In this document: in pieces, positions 1-7,544 of the stretch | Layout: each line of letters begins with the position of its first letter | Position numbering within the stretch: position 1 is the stretch's first letter | Source: Endomicrobiia bacterium | GTDB taxonomy: Bacteria; Elusimicrobiota; Endomicrobiia; Endomicrobiales; Endomicrobiaceae | Length of the DNA stretch: 14,848 nt | Direction: 5' to 3' | Assembly: GCA_009782015.1 (NCBI GenBank) | Contig: WQUP01000064.1 | Span: 1 to 14,848 of the forward strand | Position numbers and translations under genes: made by a program | Notes under the pieces: generated by a model | The model's database searches: none | What the model was told of the DNA's origin: nothing | Seen by the model: only the letters and a program-made list of their open reading frames with translations

Positions 1-2
1 CG

Positions 3-1748
3 GAGTACGTCAAAGATAAATTCGGCTGCAAAGAGGCGGACGGGGCATGGCTTGCCGAAAGGGTATGGGAGCCCGGCCTTGCGAAAGTTCTTGCCGAGAG
101 CGGCATAAGATACACAGTGCTTGACGACGCGCATTTTGCGTCAGCCGGAATGGATCCGGAATCTTTAAGGGGTTATTACACTACGGAAGATCAGGGCTCG
201 TCGATCAACATATTTCCTATAAGCCAGAAACTGAGGTATATGATACCTTTTCAGGATGTGGACAACACCGTAAAATATTTTAAATTTCTGGCTTCTCAGC
301 CTTCCGAGACAAATCCCGTTATAGTGATGGCAGACGACGGAGAAAAATTCGGCATGTGGCCGGGCACCAATAAACACGTCTATGAAAACGGATGGCTTGA
401 GAGATTTTTGACGGCCATTGAGGAAAACTCGGATATAGTCGAGACTGCGAGTTTTTCGGACGTATTGAAAACGCAGAACTCTTCCGCAAGAGTTTATCTG
501 CCGTGCGCTTCTTACTTTGAAATGTCGGAGTGGTCTCTTCCGAGTGTGCCGCAGCAGAAGTTTGAGGATGTTTTAGGCAGATACGGCGGGGACGCCGAAG
601 CCAGAACATTTTTGCGCGGCGGTTTTTGGAGGGGCTTTCTTACAAAATACGAAGAAGCGAACAATATGCACAAGAAGATGCTTTATGTGAGCGGCAAAAT
701 AGAAAAAATATCGGAAAGCGGCAAAAGAGTTCCAGAAAGAGTCAGAGGCAGTCTTTATGCGGGGCAGTGCAACTGCGCTTACTGGCACGGCGTTTTCGGC
801 GGCCTGTATCTTCCGCATCTGAGAAATGCCGTGTACAAAAAGCTTCTCAGGGCAGAATCTTTCTACGTCAAGACAATGCTTAAAAAGCCGGGATGGAACC
901 GCTTTGATTTCGACTGCGACGGCTGCGACGAATATTTGTACGAGAGCGCAGGGCAGAATCTGTACGCAAAGCCGTCTTGCGGCGGAACGATTTTCGAATG
1001 GGATTTGTTTAAAATTAAACATAATCTTCTCGACGCGCTTACAAGAAGATACGAGGCGTACCATAAAAAACTCAAGGACAATATATCGAACGCCGTAATC
1101 GCAAATGACGACGATCATGAAGTCCGCACGATACACAGCGATCAGGTAAAAGTCAAAGAAGCCGGCTTGGATAAATATCTCGTTTATGACGCTTACAGAA
1201 GAAGTTCGCTTGCCGATCATTTTTTAGCCAACGGAATCAGCCGTGAAGATTTTTCTTTCTCAAGATACGAGGAGCTGGGAGATTTTGTTTCCGGAAAATA
1301 CAACGCCGTCGTAAAAGACGGCAAGCTTTTTCTCGGAAGAAACGGAAAAGTCGGCGGCAATGACGTCTCCGTTATAAAAATTATCACGCCGCGCACCGAA
1401 GGGTATCTGGCGGAATATATAGTAAAAAACAACTCGGCCGAGACTCTTGATTTTTGTTTTGCTCCGGAACAGATTTTTGCGTTTTCATCGAAAACGGGAG
1501 AGGATACGGCCGATCTTAAAAAGATCTCCGAATGGAAGAGATACGACGAGTTTTTAAAAATAACGGTAGAATTGAAGATGCCTTTTAAATGCGATTTGTT
1601 CGTCTGCCCCGTGGAAACAATTTCAAATTCCGAGAACGGATATGAAAAAACGTATCAGGGCACGTCGGTGACGCCTTTGGTCAGATGTCTCATGCGCCCG
1701 GGGGAAGATCAGACATTTTCGCTTGAGACATCGGTAATAAACGAATAA
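3..1748 (+). CDS. GH57 4-alpha-glucanotransferase / alpha-amylase family protein (5' end outside window)
   Basis: Acts on alpha-1,4-glucans (maltodextrin, glycogen-like polymers) by a retaining mechanism, probably in the cytoplasm. The reading frame is open from the first complete codon at 3, so the start lies upstream; 581 residues are visible. Visible residue 19 is the Glu of WLAERVWEP, the family nucleophile region. MADDGEKFGMWPG near residues 109-121 holds the Asp acid/base region (codons 333-338), and SYFEMSEWSLP near 170-180 is the next conserved block. AYWHGVFGGLYLPHLR near 259-274 is typical of the middle domain, and the rest is a beta-rich C-terminal domain. Thermococcus 4-alpha-glucanotransferase has about 660 residues with its nucleophile at 123, so about 100 residues are probably missing here. 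The choice between transferase and amylase is inferred from the motifs. A PTS block lies downstream after a 148-nt gap, which suggests carbohydrate metabolism. Confidence 0.9.
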   Translation, partial: EYVKDKFGCKEADGAWLAERVWEPGLAKVLAESGIRYTVLDDAHFASAGMDPESLRGYYTTEDQGSSINIFPISQKLRYMIPFQDVDNTVKYFKFLASQPSETNPVIVMADDGEKFGMWPGTNKHVYENGWLERFLTAIEENSDIVETASFSDVLKTQNSSARVYLPCASYFEMSEWSLPSVPQQKFEDVLGRYGGDAEARTFLRGGFWRGFLTKYEEANNMHKKMLYVSGKIEKISESGKRVPERVRGSLYAGQCNCAYWHGVFGGLYLPHLRNAVYKKLLRAESFYVKTMLKKPGWNRFDFDCDGCDEYLYESAGQNLYAKPSCGGTIFEWDLFKIKHNLLDALTRRYEAYHKKLKDNISNAVIANDDDHEVRTIHSDQVKVKEAGLDKYLVYDAYRRSSLADHFLANGISREDFSFSRYEELGDFVSGKYNAVVKDGKLFLGRNGKVGGNDVSVIKIITPRTEGYLAEYIVKNNSAETLDFCFAPEQIFAFSSKTGEDTADLKKISEWKRYDEFLKITVELKMPFKCDLFVCPVETISNSENGYEKTYQGTSVTPLVRCLMRPGEDQTFSLETSVINE

Positions 1749-1880
1749 AGTTTGGAGTTTGAAGTGTGGAGTGTGAAGTTAATGTGTTTTCGCTATGCGA
1801 AAACCTGTTAATAGGTTTATGGGACATTGTCCCCGAAACACGACAACTCCGCTCTTCACACTGCCGTTAAACTCCACACT
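1749..1880. repeat. Composite heptad palindromic element E1
   Basis: Starts directly after the GH57 stop codon. The left arm (1749-1780) is four degenerate 7-bp units of the form AGTTTGG/AGTGTGA. The right arm (1845-1880) reads as the same units on the other strand. The centre holds a perfect mini-hairpin at 1786-1804 (GTTTTCGC, loop TAT, GCGAAAAC) and a second one around GGGACATTGTCCC near 1820-1833. Its reverse complement aligns with element E2 (2548-2666), so the two are inverted copies around the EIIC gene. All of this is read directly from the sequence; function is unknown. Confidence 0.85.
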
Positions 1881-1896
1881 ATAGGTATTAGGTATT

Positions 1897-2535
1897 ATGA
1901 TAACAAGCGTATTTCTTCTTGCTTTTATTGCGGTTCTTTGCAGTTTGGACGTAACTGCCTTCGGGCAGTTTATGTTGTGCCGTCCTATTTTTTGCGCGCC
2001 GCTTTTCGGCTTCATAATGGGAGACATAAATACGGGACTGTGGATAGGAATGATTTCCGAGATGGTTTGGATTAAGGCTATACCGATGGGCGTTGCGGTG
2101 CCGATAGACATAGCGTCGATAAGCATAATGGCCACTTACTGGTCATGCAAATATTTTAAGGGAACTCACGAGGCTGCGATGTGGGCGATGGCTCTGGCGA
2201 TACCGTTTGCGTTTTTTTACAGAGAAATAGACGTTTACGGAAGAAATTTCAATATCAGGATAATGCACTGGGTTGAAGACGGCATAAACAAAAATAAAGA
2301 AAGCAGAATAAACTGGGGGCTGTTTTGGGGTTTGTTCTTTTCTGCCGCCAGGCTGTACGCGTTTTATTTGTTCGCTATGACGCTCGGCGGATTAATATTT
2401 CAGCTTGTATATTGCCAGTTCCCGGCTTTTGTAGTCGGAGGCTTCAAAAAGGCGTGGAGTCTGCTTCCGATTCTGGGCTTTGGGGCGGTTTTGTACAATT
2501 TCAGGAACATAAAGATTCCGTTTATGAAAAAGTGA
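1897..2535 (+). CDS. PTS mannose/fructose/sorbose-family EIIC component
   Basis: Integral membrane sugar-translocating subunit of a mannose-family phosphotransferase permease; it works with EIID and is energised through EIIA/EIIB. The 212-residue protein is strongly hydrophobic. It carries the family-like block from FGQFMLCRPI through the MGDINTGLWIGMISEMVW stretch and a following G...VPID segment (residues about 23-72), which resembles ManY. At 212 residues it is short for the family (usually about 250-265), with the shortening towards the C-terminus. The ATG at 1897 has a weak AGG at 1889-1891 upstream. EIID follows 154 nt downstream. The gene sits between inverted repeat copies E1 and E2. 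No EIIA or EIIB is present between GH57 and this gene, so these must be encoded elsewhere or be missing. Substrate specificity cannot be read from the sequence. Confidence 0.82.
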   Translation: MITSVFLLAFIAVLCSLDVTAFGQFMLCRPIFCAPLFGFIMGDINTGLWIGMISEMVWIKAIPMGVAVPIDIASISIMATYWSCKYFKGTHEAAMWAMALAIPFAFFYREIDVYGRNFNIRIMHWVEDGINKNKESRINWGLFWGLFFSAARLYAFYLFAMTLGGLIFQLVYCQFPAFVVGGFKKAWSLLPILGFGAVLYNFRNIKIPFMKK

Positions 2536-2547
2536 CCCGATAAATAA

Positions 2548-2666
2548 AGTTTGGAGTTTAGCAGCAGTGTGGAGAGTGGAGTTGTCGTGTTTCGGCTAAG
2601 CCGAAACTGATTAGTAGGTTTTCGCAAAGCGAAAACTCATTCACTCCACACTTCACACTCCAAACT
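2548..2666. repeat. Composite heptad palindromic element E2 (inverted copy of E1)
   Basis: Lies 12 nt after the EIIC stop. The left arm (2548-2584) has 7-bp units such as AGTTTGG and AGTGTGG; the right arm (2641-2666) is their reverse complement. Two perfect 8-bp mini-hairpins sit in the centre: 2589-2607 (GTTTCGGC, loop TAA, GCCGAAAC) and 2618-2636 (GTTTTCGC, loop AAA, GCGAAAAC). Its first 48 bases match the reverse complement of E1 at 43 positions by eye. The GTTTTCGC hairpin is kept in E1 with a different loop. Confidence 0.85.
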
Positions 2667-2689
2667 CAATACTGTTTTTAGAAGGAAAA

Positions 2690-3484
2690 ATGGCTAAAGC
2701 GTATCTGTATTCCAAGATGTTTTTTAAAACGTTTTTTTTGCAGGCTCTCTGGAATTTCGAGAGGCTGCAGAACATAGGTTTTTTATTCGTGCTAAAGCCT
2801 TTTCTTGACAAGATTTATTCCGACAAAGAAAAGAGAAGAGAAGCTCTTTTGCGCCATACGGGATTTTTCAATACTCATCCGTACATGGCGAACGTCATCA
2901 TCGCGATAACCGCCAATATGGAGCAGCAGGCCGCGGACGGCAATCTTGACGACGTTAAAAAGATTAATCTCGTCAAAAGCACGATGGCCGGCCCTCTTGC
3001 GGCCATAGGAGATTCGTTTTTTTGGGGGACTCTCAGGCCGGTAGCGGCGTTCATAAGCATTTTTTTCGTGATACTGTTTTCAAGAGGACTTGATCAGAAA
3101 TTTCCGGCGTTCAGCATAATGATACCTCTGATTTTTATCTTCATTTACAATATTGTGCATCTGCCTTTAAGGTATTGGTTTTTGTTCATAAGTTTCAAAC
3201 TGGATAAGGAAAGCATAGCTTTCATATCTAAGCTGGAGTTTAAATTTTTATGGGAGATGGCCAGATATTTCGGATTGATTATTATCGTGGCGTCGTTGTT
3301 TTTTTACTTTAATATTTTCGGTTTCGGCCCGGGGAACACAATCTTTTTTGCAAATGCGGTTCCCGACGCGCTTGTTTACGGAATAGTGCTTGTGCTTGCA
3401 ACGCTGCTGGGCAGGTTCAGCGCCAATTTTATGTTTTACAGCGTAATTTTGCTGTGCATAGCGATGTCGTATTTAGGATTATAA
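2690..3484 (+). CDS. PTS mannose/fructose/sorbose-family EIID component
   Basis: Second membrane subunit of the mannose-family permease, partner of the EIIC encoded upstream. The 264-residue protein has a soluble N-terminal half followed by hydrophobic segments near residues 118-134, 142-158, 194-212 and 228-264. Family-like blocks are the N-terminal QALWNFERLQNIGF (about 18-31), FFNTHPYMA (59-67) and GPLAAIGDSFFWGTLRP (101-117), which strongly resemble ManZ/EIID proteins. Length is normal for the family. The ATG at 2690 is preceded by an AGAAGGA ribosome-binding site at 2680-2686, which fixes the start. HPr begins 2 nt after the stop, so the two are surely co-transcribed. Transported sugar unknown. 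Confidence 0.9.
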   Translation: MAKAYLYSKMFFKTFFLQALWNFERLQNIGFLFVLKPFLDKIYSDKEKRREALLRHTGFFNTHPYMANVIIAITANMEQQAADGNLDDVKKINLVKSTMAGPLAAIGDSFFWGTLRPVAAFISIFFVILFSRGLDQKFPAFSIMIPLIFIFIYNIVHLPLRYWFLFISFKLDKESIAFISKLEFKFLWEMARYFGLIIIVASLFFYFNIFGFGPGNTIFFANAVPDALVYGIVLVLATLLGRFSANFMFYSVILLCIAMSYLGL

Positions 3485-3486
3485 AA

Positions 3487-3756
3487 ATGACAGAGAGAGT
3501 TATCAAGGTTTTAAATAAGATGGGGCTTCACGCGAGGCCTGCGGCTATGCTTGTGCAGACCGTCGCAAAGTTTAGTTCAAACGTCAAAATTCTAAAAGAG
3601 AGTTTTGAAGTTGACGCAAAAAGCATTATGGGCGTTATGACTCTGGCCGCAGGGCCCGGGTGCGAATTGAAATTTGTGTCTGACGGGCCGGATGAAACCG
3701 AAGTGTTGGACGCCGTGGAACAGTTGTTTAATTCAGGTTTTGAAGAGTTGAGGTAG
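3487..3756 (+). CDS. ptsH: Phosphocarrier protein HPr
   Basis: Small cytoplasmic carrier that takes phosphate from Enzyme I on His15 and passes it to EIIA. At 89 residues it has the normal length. GLHARPAA places the phosphorylated His at residue 15, and KSIMGVM places Ser at residue 46, the site used by HPr kinase/phosphorylase in organisms that have HprK. The reading frame is open upstream to 3454 inside the EIID gene, but the ATG at 3487 gives the canonical N-terminus; TAGGA at 3474-3478 can serve as ribosome-binding site. It lies between EIID (2-nt gap) and Enzyme I (7-nt gap). Keeping Ser46 suggests, but does not show, regulation by an HprK encoded elsewhere. Confidence 0.96.
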   Translation: MTERVIKVLNKMGLHARPAAMLVQTVAKFSSNVKILKESFEVDAKSIMGVMTLAAGPGCELKFVSDGPDETEVLDAVEQLFNSGFEELR

Positions 3757-3763
3757 AAAAATT

Positions 3764-5506
3764 ATGGCCCAGAACAGCAATGTGGTGTTAAAAGGCGTAG
3801 CGGCGTCTGCCGGCATAGTTATAGGCAAAGCGTTTCTTCTTGAAGACGATGATTTTTGTCTCATAGAGAGACAGCTTCCCAGGCATGTCAGAGCCGCCGA
3901 ACTGAAGCGGCTTGAAGACGCTCTGGAAAAAACCAGAGCAGAGTTCAGGACTGCTCACGATAAAATAAACGAGGTGCTCGGCGAAAATTACGCCAAGATA
4001 GCCGACGTGCATCTTCTCATACTTGACGACCCCGTCATGAAAAACGACGTGTCCAAGCTTATAAACGACGGCGTAAACGCCGAGTTTGCGGTATATAAGG
4101 TTTTGGACAAAATAATAGCTTCTTTCGACGCTATGAAGGACGAGTATTTCAGGGAAAGAAAACAGGATATACAGGACGTAAGCAAAAAAATAATCAATAA
4201 CCTCCTCGGCAAAGAAAAAAGAACTCTGGCCAGCCTCAACGACGATTCGATAGTCATAGCGCACAATCTTACGCCGGCCGATACGGTTGCGATAAGAGAG
4301 AAGTTCGTAAAAGGTTTTGCCACGGATATCGGCGGGAAAACTTCGCATACGGCAATTGTGGCGCAGGGGCTTGAGATCCCCGCGGTTGTCGGATTAAAAA
4401 ACATCTCGGCTCAGGTAAAAAACGGAGAGACGGTAATAGTTGACGGAAATAAAGGCGAAGTGATTTTAAAGCCGAGCGAAGAGATAATCGAGAAGTACAA
4501 AAAAGAATGTACGCTTCAGGCGGAGAGAGTAAAAGAGCTTGCCAAACTTAAAGATCTTCCGGCTGAAACTTCAGACGGACACAAAGTCGCAATCCTGGCC
4601 AATATAGACAATCCTCACGATATGAGCTCCGTAAACAAAAACGGAGCAGGCGGCATAGGGCTCTACAGGAGCGAGTTTTTATTTTTCAACAGAAACAACA
4701 TGCCGTCGGAAAACGAGCATTACCAAAACTACGGAAAAGTCGCAAAAGCCGCGCCGGACAAAGAAGTCGTAATAAGGACTATAGACTTGGGCGGCGACAA
4801 ACTCGCCGGCATGGGTCTGTTTGACATGCAAAAAGAGCAAAACCCTTTTATGGGGCTCAGGGCTATAAGACTTTGCCTGAGATATCCGGAGATTTTTATA
4901 GATCAGCTGAAAGGGATACTGCGCGCTTCGTCGGCAAATAAGAATATAAAGATTATGTATCCGATGATATCCGGTTTGGGCGAGCTCAGGGAAGCCAACA
5001 AAATACTTGAAAAAGTGAAAGCCAGCCTGAGAGCCGAAAAAGTAAAGTTTAACGAAGATATAGAAGTAGGCGTTATGATAGAGGTTCCTTCGGCGGCCGT
5101 CATAGTCGAAGAGATAGCGAAAGAGGTTGATTTTATCTCTATCGGTACAAATGATCTTATACAATATACTCTCGCGGTTGACCGGGTCAACGAAAACGTC
5201 GCGCATCTTTACGACCCGCTCCATCCCGCGATTTTAAGGCTTATAAAAAACATAATAGACGCAGGGCACTCCGCGGGAATAAAAGTCGCCATGTGCGGAG
5301 AGATGGCCGGAGATCCCGATTTTACGGTTGTTCTCTTGGGGCTTGGGCTTGACGAATTCAGCGTCTCCGCGCCGCAGATTCCTAAAGTTAAAAAAGTAAT
5401 AAGAAGCGTCTCTTTTGCAGATTCAAAAGCCGCAGCCGAAGAGATGCTCAAATGCCGCGACAAAGAAGGCATCGCCAAGGCGATGAAAAAAATTAAAAAC
5501 GACTGA
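3764..5506 (+). CDS. ptsI: Phosphoenolpyruvate-protein phosphotransferase (PTS Enzyme I)
   Basis: Cytoplasmic enzyme that autophosphorylates from phosphoenolpyruvate and phosphorylates HPr, starting the PTS cascade. The 580-residue length is normal. An N-terminal HPr-binding helical region is followed by the phosphohistidine domain with GGKTSHTAIVA, putting the active His at residue 195. The C-terminal PEP-binding TIM barrel contains RTIDLGGDK (338-346), NPFMGLRAIR (360-369), IEVPSAA (439-445), SIGTNDLIQYTLAVDR (459-474) and VAMCGEMAGD with the catalytic Cys at 511. All expected catalytic motifs are present. The GAGG at 3746-3749, inside the end of ptsH, is a plausible ribosome-binding site for the ATG at 3764. 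Last gene of the PTS block; palindromic element E3 begins 2 nt after its stop. Confidence 0.97.
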   Translation: MAQNSNVVLKGVAASAGIVIGKAFLLEDDDFCLIERQLPRHVRAAELKRLEDALEKTRAEFRTAHDKINEVLGENYAKIADVHLLILDDPVMKNDVSKLINDGVNAEFAVYKVLDKIIASFDAMKDEYFRERKQDIQDVSKKIINNLLGKEKRTLASLNDDSIVIAHNLTPADTVAIREKFVKGFATDIGGKTSHTAIVAQGLEIPAVVGLKNISAQVKNGETVIVDGNKGEVILKPSEEIIEKYKKECTLQAERVKELAKLKDLPAETSDGHKVAILANIDNPHDMSSVNKNGAGGIGLYRSEFLFFNRNNMPSENEHYQNYGKVAKAAPDKEVVIRTIDLGGDKLAGMGLFDMQKEQNPFMGLRAIRLCLRYPEIFIDQLKGILRASSANKNIKIMYPMISGLGELREANKILEKVKASLRAEKVKFNEDIEVGVMIEVPSAAVIVEEIAKEVDFISIGTNDLIQYTLAVDRVNENVAHLYDPLHPAILRLIKNIIDAGHSAGIKVAMCGEMAGDPDFTVVLLGLGLDEFSVSAPQIPKVKKVIRSVSFADSKAAAEEMLKCRDKEGIAKAMKKIKND

Positions 5507-5507
5507 T

Positions 5508-5600
5508 GCTGGGAAGCTGAGAAGTTGGGAAGCTGAGCAACTGCAACAACAAAGTCTTGGTCTTTGCTCAACTTCCCAGCTTCTCAGCTCTCTCAGCTTC
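5508..5600. repeat. Composite octad palindromic element E3
   Basis: Fills the ptsI-lepA gap. The left arm (5508-5540) consists of degenerate 8-bp units of the AGCTGAGA/AGTTGGGA type. The right arm (5564-5600) is the reverse complement, and 23 of the 25 innermost bases match by eye. The centre contains a smaller possible hairpin, CAAAG ... CTTTG. The unit sequence is unlike E1/E2 but the architecture is the same. The lepA ribosome-binding site begins 4 nt after it. Confidence 0.82.
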
Positions 5601-5613
5601 TATCAGGGACAAC

Positions 5614-7404
5614 ATGGAAAGCAACATAAGAAATTTTTGCATAATAGCGCACATAGACCACGGCAAAAGCACTCTGGCGGACAGGCTGCTCGAATATACC
5701 GGAACTATCTCTAAAAGAGAGATGAAGGACCAGATACTCGACGGCATGGAGCTTGAAAGAGAGCGCGGCATAACCATAAAAGCCAAGGCCGTCAGAATGA
5801 ACTATAAGGACAAAGACGGCAAAGAATATGTGCTCAACCTCATAGACACGCCCGGACACGTTGATTTTACTTATGAGGTCTCAAGGGCGCTCGCCGCGTG
5901 CGAAGGCGCGATTTTAGTTATAGACGCGACGCAGGGCGTTGAAGCCCAGACTCTTGCAAATACCATGCTTGCAAAAAACGCTCATTTAAAAATAATTCCC
6001 GTCATAAATAAAATAGATCTTCCGACGGCGGACGTTGACAGCGCGTACGAACAGATGAAAGAAGGTCTTGACGTTGACGCCGAGCCCATACTTGCAAGCG
6101 CCAAAGAAGGAATAGGAATAGGCGAGATAGTCGATTCGGTCATAGCTAACGTTCCTCCGGCGAAAGTAATCGAAGACGAGCCTCTTTCCGCAATTATTTT
6201 CGATTCTTTTTACGACTCTTACCGCGGCGTTATAGTCATAGTAAGAGTTTTTGAAGGCAGGATACGCAAAGGCATGAAAATATCTCTTATGGCTTCCGGC
6301 GCCGAGTATGAAGTCCTTGAAGCCGGATACATGAGAATAAAGATGGTTGAAGCGGACGAACTCTCTTCGGGCGAAGTCGGATATGTTGTTGCGGGAATAA
6401 AAGACATACACGATATAAAAATAGGCGATACGATAACCGAAAAGACTAATCCTACGACGCATCCGCATCCGGGTTATAAAGAGATACATCCTTTTGTTTT
6501 TGCCGGTCTTTACCCCAACAGCACTTCGGAATACGACGGTTTAAAGACGGCTCTTGAAAAGCTCAGGCTATCGGATTCTTCTTTGGTATATGCTCCTGAG
6601 ACTTCGGTTGCCCTCGGGTTTGGGTTTAGGTGCGGTTTTCTCGGTTCGCTTCATCTTGAAATAGTTAAAGAGAGGCTTGAAAGAGAGTTCGGTCTGAGCC
6701 TGCTTGTCACAGCTCCGAACGTCGTATATAAAGTGAAAGTCAAAGATGCCGTGTTTACAATAGATAATCCGGCAAAATTTCCAAATAACGCCGATATAAG
6801 CGAGATTTGGGAGCCGTACGTCGAAGCTACTATAATATGTCCGGCGGAATATCTCGGCGCGCTGCTTGACCTGTGCCAGAAAAGAAGAGGCAGGCAGATA
6901 CAGCTGAAGTACATGAACACGAAAATAGTGGTCATGAAATATCATCTTCCGCTTGCAGAGATCATAGTCGGTTTTTACGACGCGCTCAAATCGGTTTCAA
7001 AGGGTTACGCCTCTTTCGATTACGAGCACATAGCTCCGCAGCAGGGGGATCTTGTAAAGCTTGAGATAATGATTAACTCCGAAGTCGTGGACGCTTTTAC
7101 CATAATTACTCATCAGGATAAAGCGCAGTCTGCCGCTCATTTCCTTACGGAAAAATTGAGAGGAATAATACCGAGGCACATGTTTGAAATTCCGATACAG
7201 GCCAAAGTCAACAATAAGATAATCGCAAGGGAAAATATATCCGCGGTACGCAAAGACGTTTTGGCCAAATGTTACGGCGGCGACATAACGAGAAAACGCA
7301 AGCTGCTAGAGAAACAGAAAGAAGGAAAACGCAAGATGAGGCAGTTCGGCAGGGTCGAAATCCCTCCGGAAGCCTTTGTCGCGGTTTTAAAAATAGACGA
7401 ATAA
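5614..7404 (+). CDS. lepA: Elongation factor 4 (LepA), ribosome-associated translational GTPase
   Basis: GTPase that acts on elongating or stalled ribosomes (EF4, described as back-translocase and as an initiation/assembly factor). The 596-residue length is normal. G motifs: AHIDHGKST (12-20), RERGITI (49-55), DTPGH (78-82), NKID (132-135) and ASAKEG (161-166). The LepA-specific C-terminus is recognisable by RKDVLAKCYGGDITRKRKL and the KMRQFGRVEIP segment. The frame is open upstream to a TTG at 5557 within repeat E3. The ATG at 5614 is preferred because it gives the canonical MESNIRNFCIIAHIDHGKS start and has AGGGA at 5605-5609. lepB follows, the usual lepA-lepB order. Palindromic elements lie on both sides (E3, E4) but have different unit sequences. 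Confidence 0.97.
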   Translation: MESNIRNFCIIAHIDHGKSTLADRLLEYTGTISKREMKDQILDGMELERERGITIKAKAVRMNYKDKDGKEYVLNLIDTPGHVDFTYEVSRALAACEGAILVIDATQGVEAQTLANTMLAKNAHLKIIPVINKIDLPTADVDSAYEQMKEGLDVDAEPILASAKEGIGIGEIVDSVIANVPPAKVIEDEPLSAIIFDSFYDSYRGVIVIVRVFEGRIRKGMKISLMASGAEYEVLEAGYMRIKMVEADELSSGEVGYVVAGIKDIHDIKIGDTITEKTNPTTHPHPGYKEIHPFVFAGLYPNSTSEYDGLKTALEKLRLSDSSLVYAPETSVALGFGFRCGFLGSLHLEIVKERLEREFGLSLLVTAPNVVYKVKVKDAVFTIDNPAKFPNNADISEIWEPYVEATIICPAEYLGALLDLCQKRRGRQIQLKYMNTKIVVMKYHLPLAEIIVGFYDALKSVSKGYASFDYEHIAPQQGDLVKLEIMINSEVVDAFTIITHQDKAQSAAHFLTEKLRGIIPRHMFEIPIQAKVNNKIIARENISAVRKDVLAKCYGGDITRKRKLLEKQKEGKRKMRQFGRVEIPPEAFVAVLKIDE

Positions 7405-7409
7405 TAACG

Positions 7410-7531
7410 GACGATGCAAAGATGCGAGGATGCGAAGATGCCATGTAACGACAGAAGGGTGCAAAAAAAATACAAACTGACATTGTTTTTACCTCGCCTC
7501 TTCGCCTCTTCGCATCTTGGCGTCATTTTTT
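7410..7531. repeat. Composite octad palindromic element E4, with terminal T-run
   Basis: Begins 5 nt after the lepA stop. The left arm (7410-7442) is built of 8-bp units like GATGCGAG/GATGCGAA; the right arm (7491-7524) reads on the other strand as GATGCGAA/GAGGCGAA-type units. The centre includes an A8 run (7463-7470). The right arm is followed by a six-T run (7526-7531), so the whole resembles a large terminator hairpin for + strand transcription. The lepB ribosome-binding site (AAGGAG, 7532-7537) starts immediately afterwards. Confidence 0.78.
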
Positions 7532-7544
7532 AAGGAGATGTTAT

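Noticed and set aside
573..1220. 215-codon minus-strand frame within the GH57 gene
   Set aside because: Overlaps a clearly conserved + strand gene and shows no recognisable domain.
3788..5224. Minus-strand frames of 138-186 codons within ptsI
   Set aside because: Mirror frames of a fully conserved Enzyme I; no independent start signal or domain.
5557..5613. N-terminal extension of LepA from a TTG in repeat E3
   Set aside because: The extra 19 residues are translated repeat sequence; the ATG at 5614 has its own ribosome-binding site and the family N-terminus.
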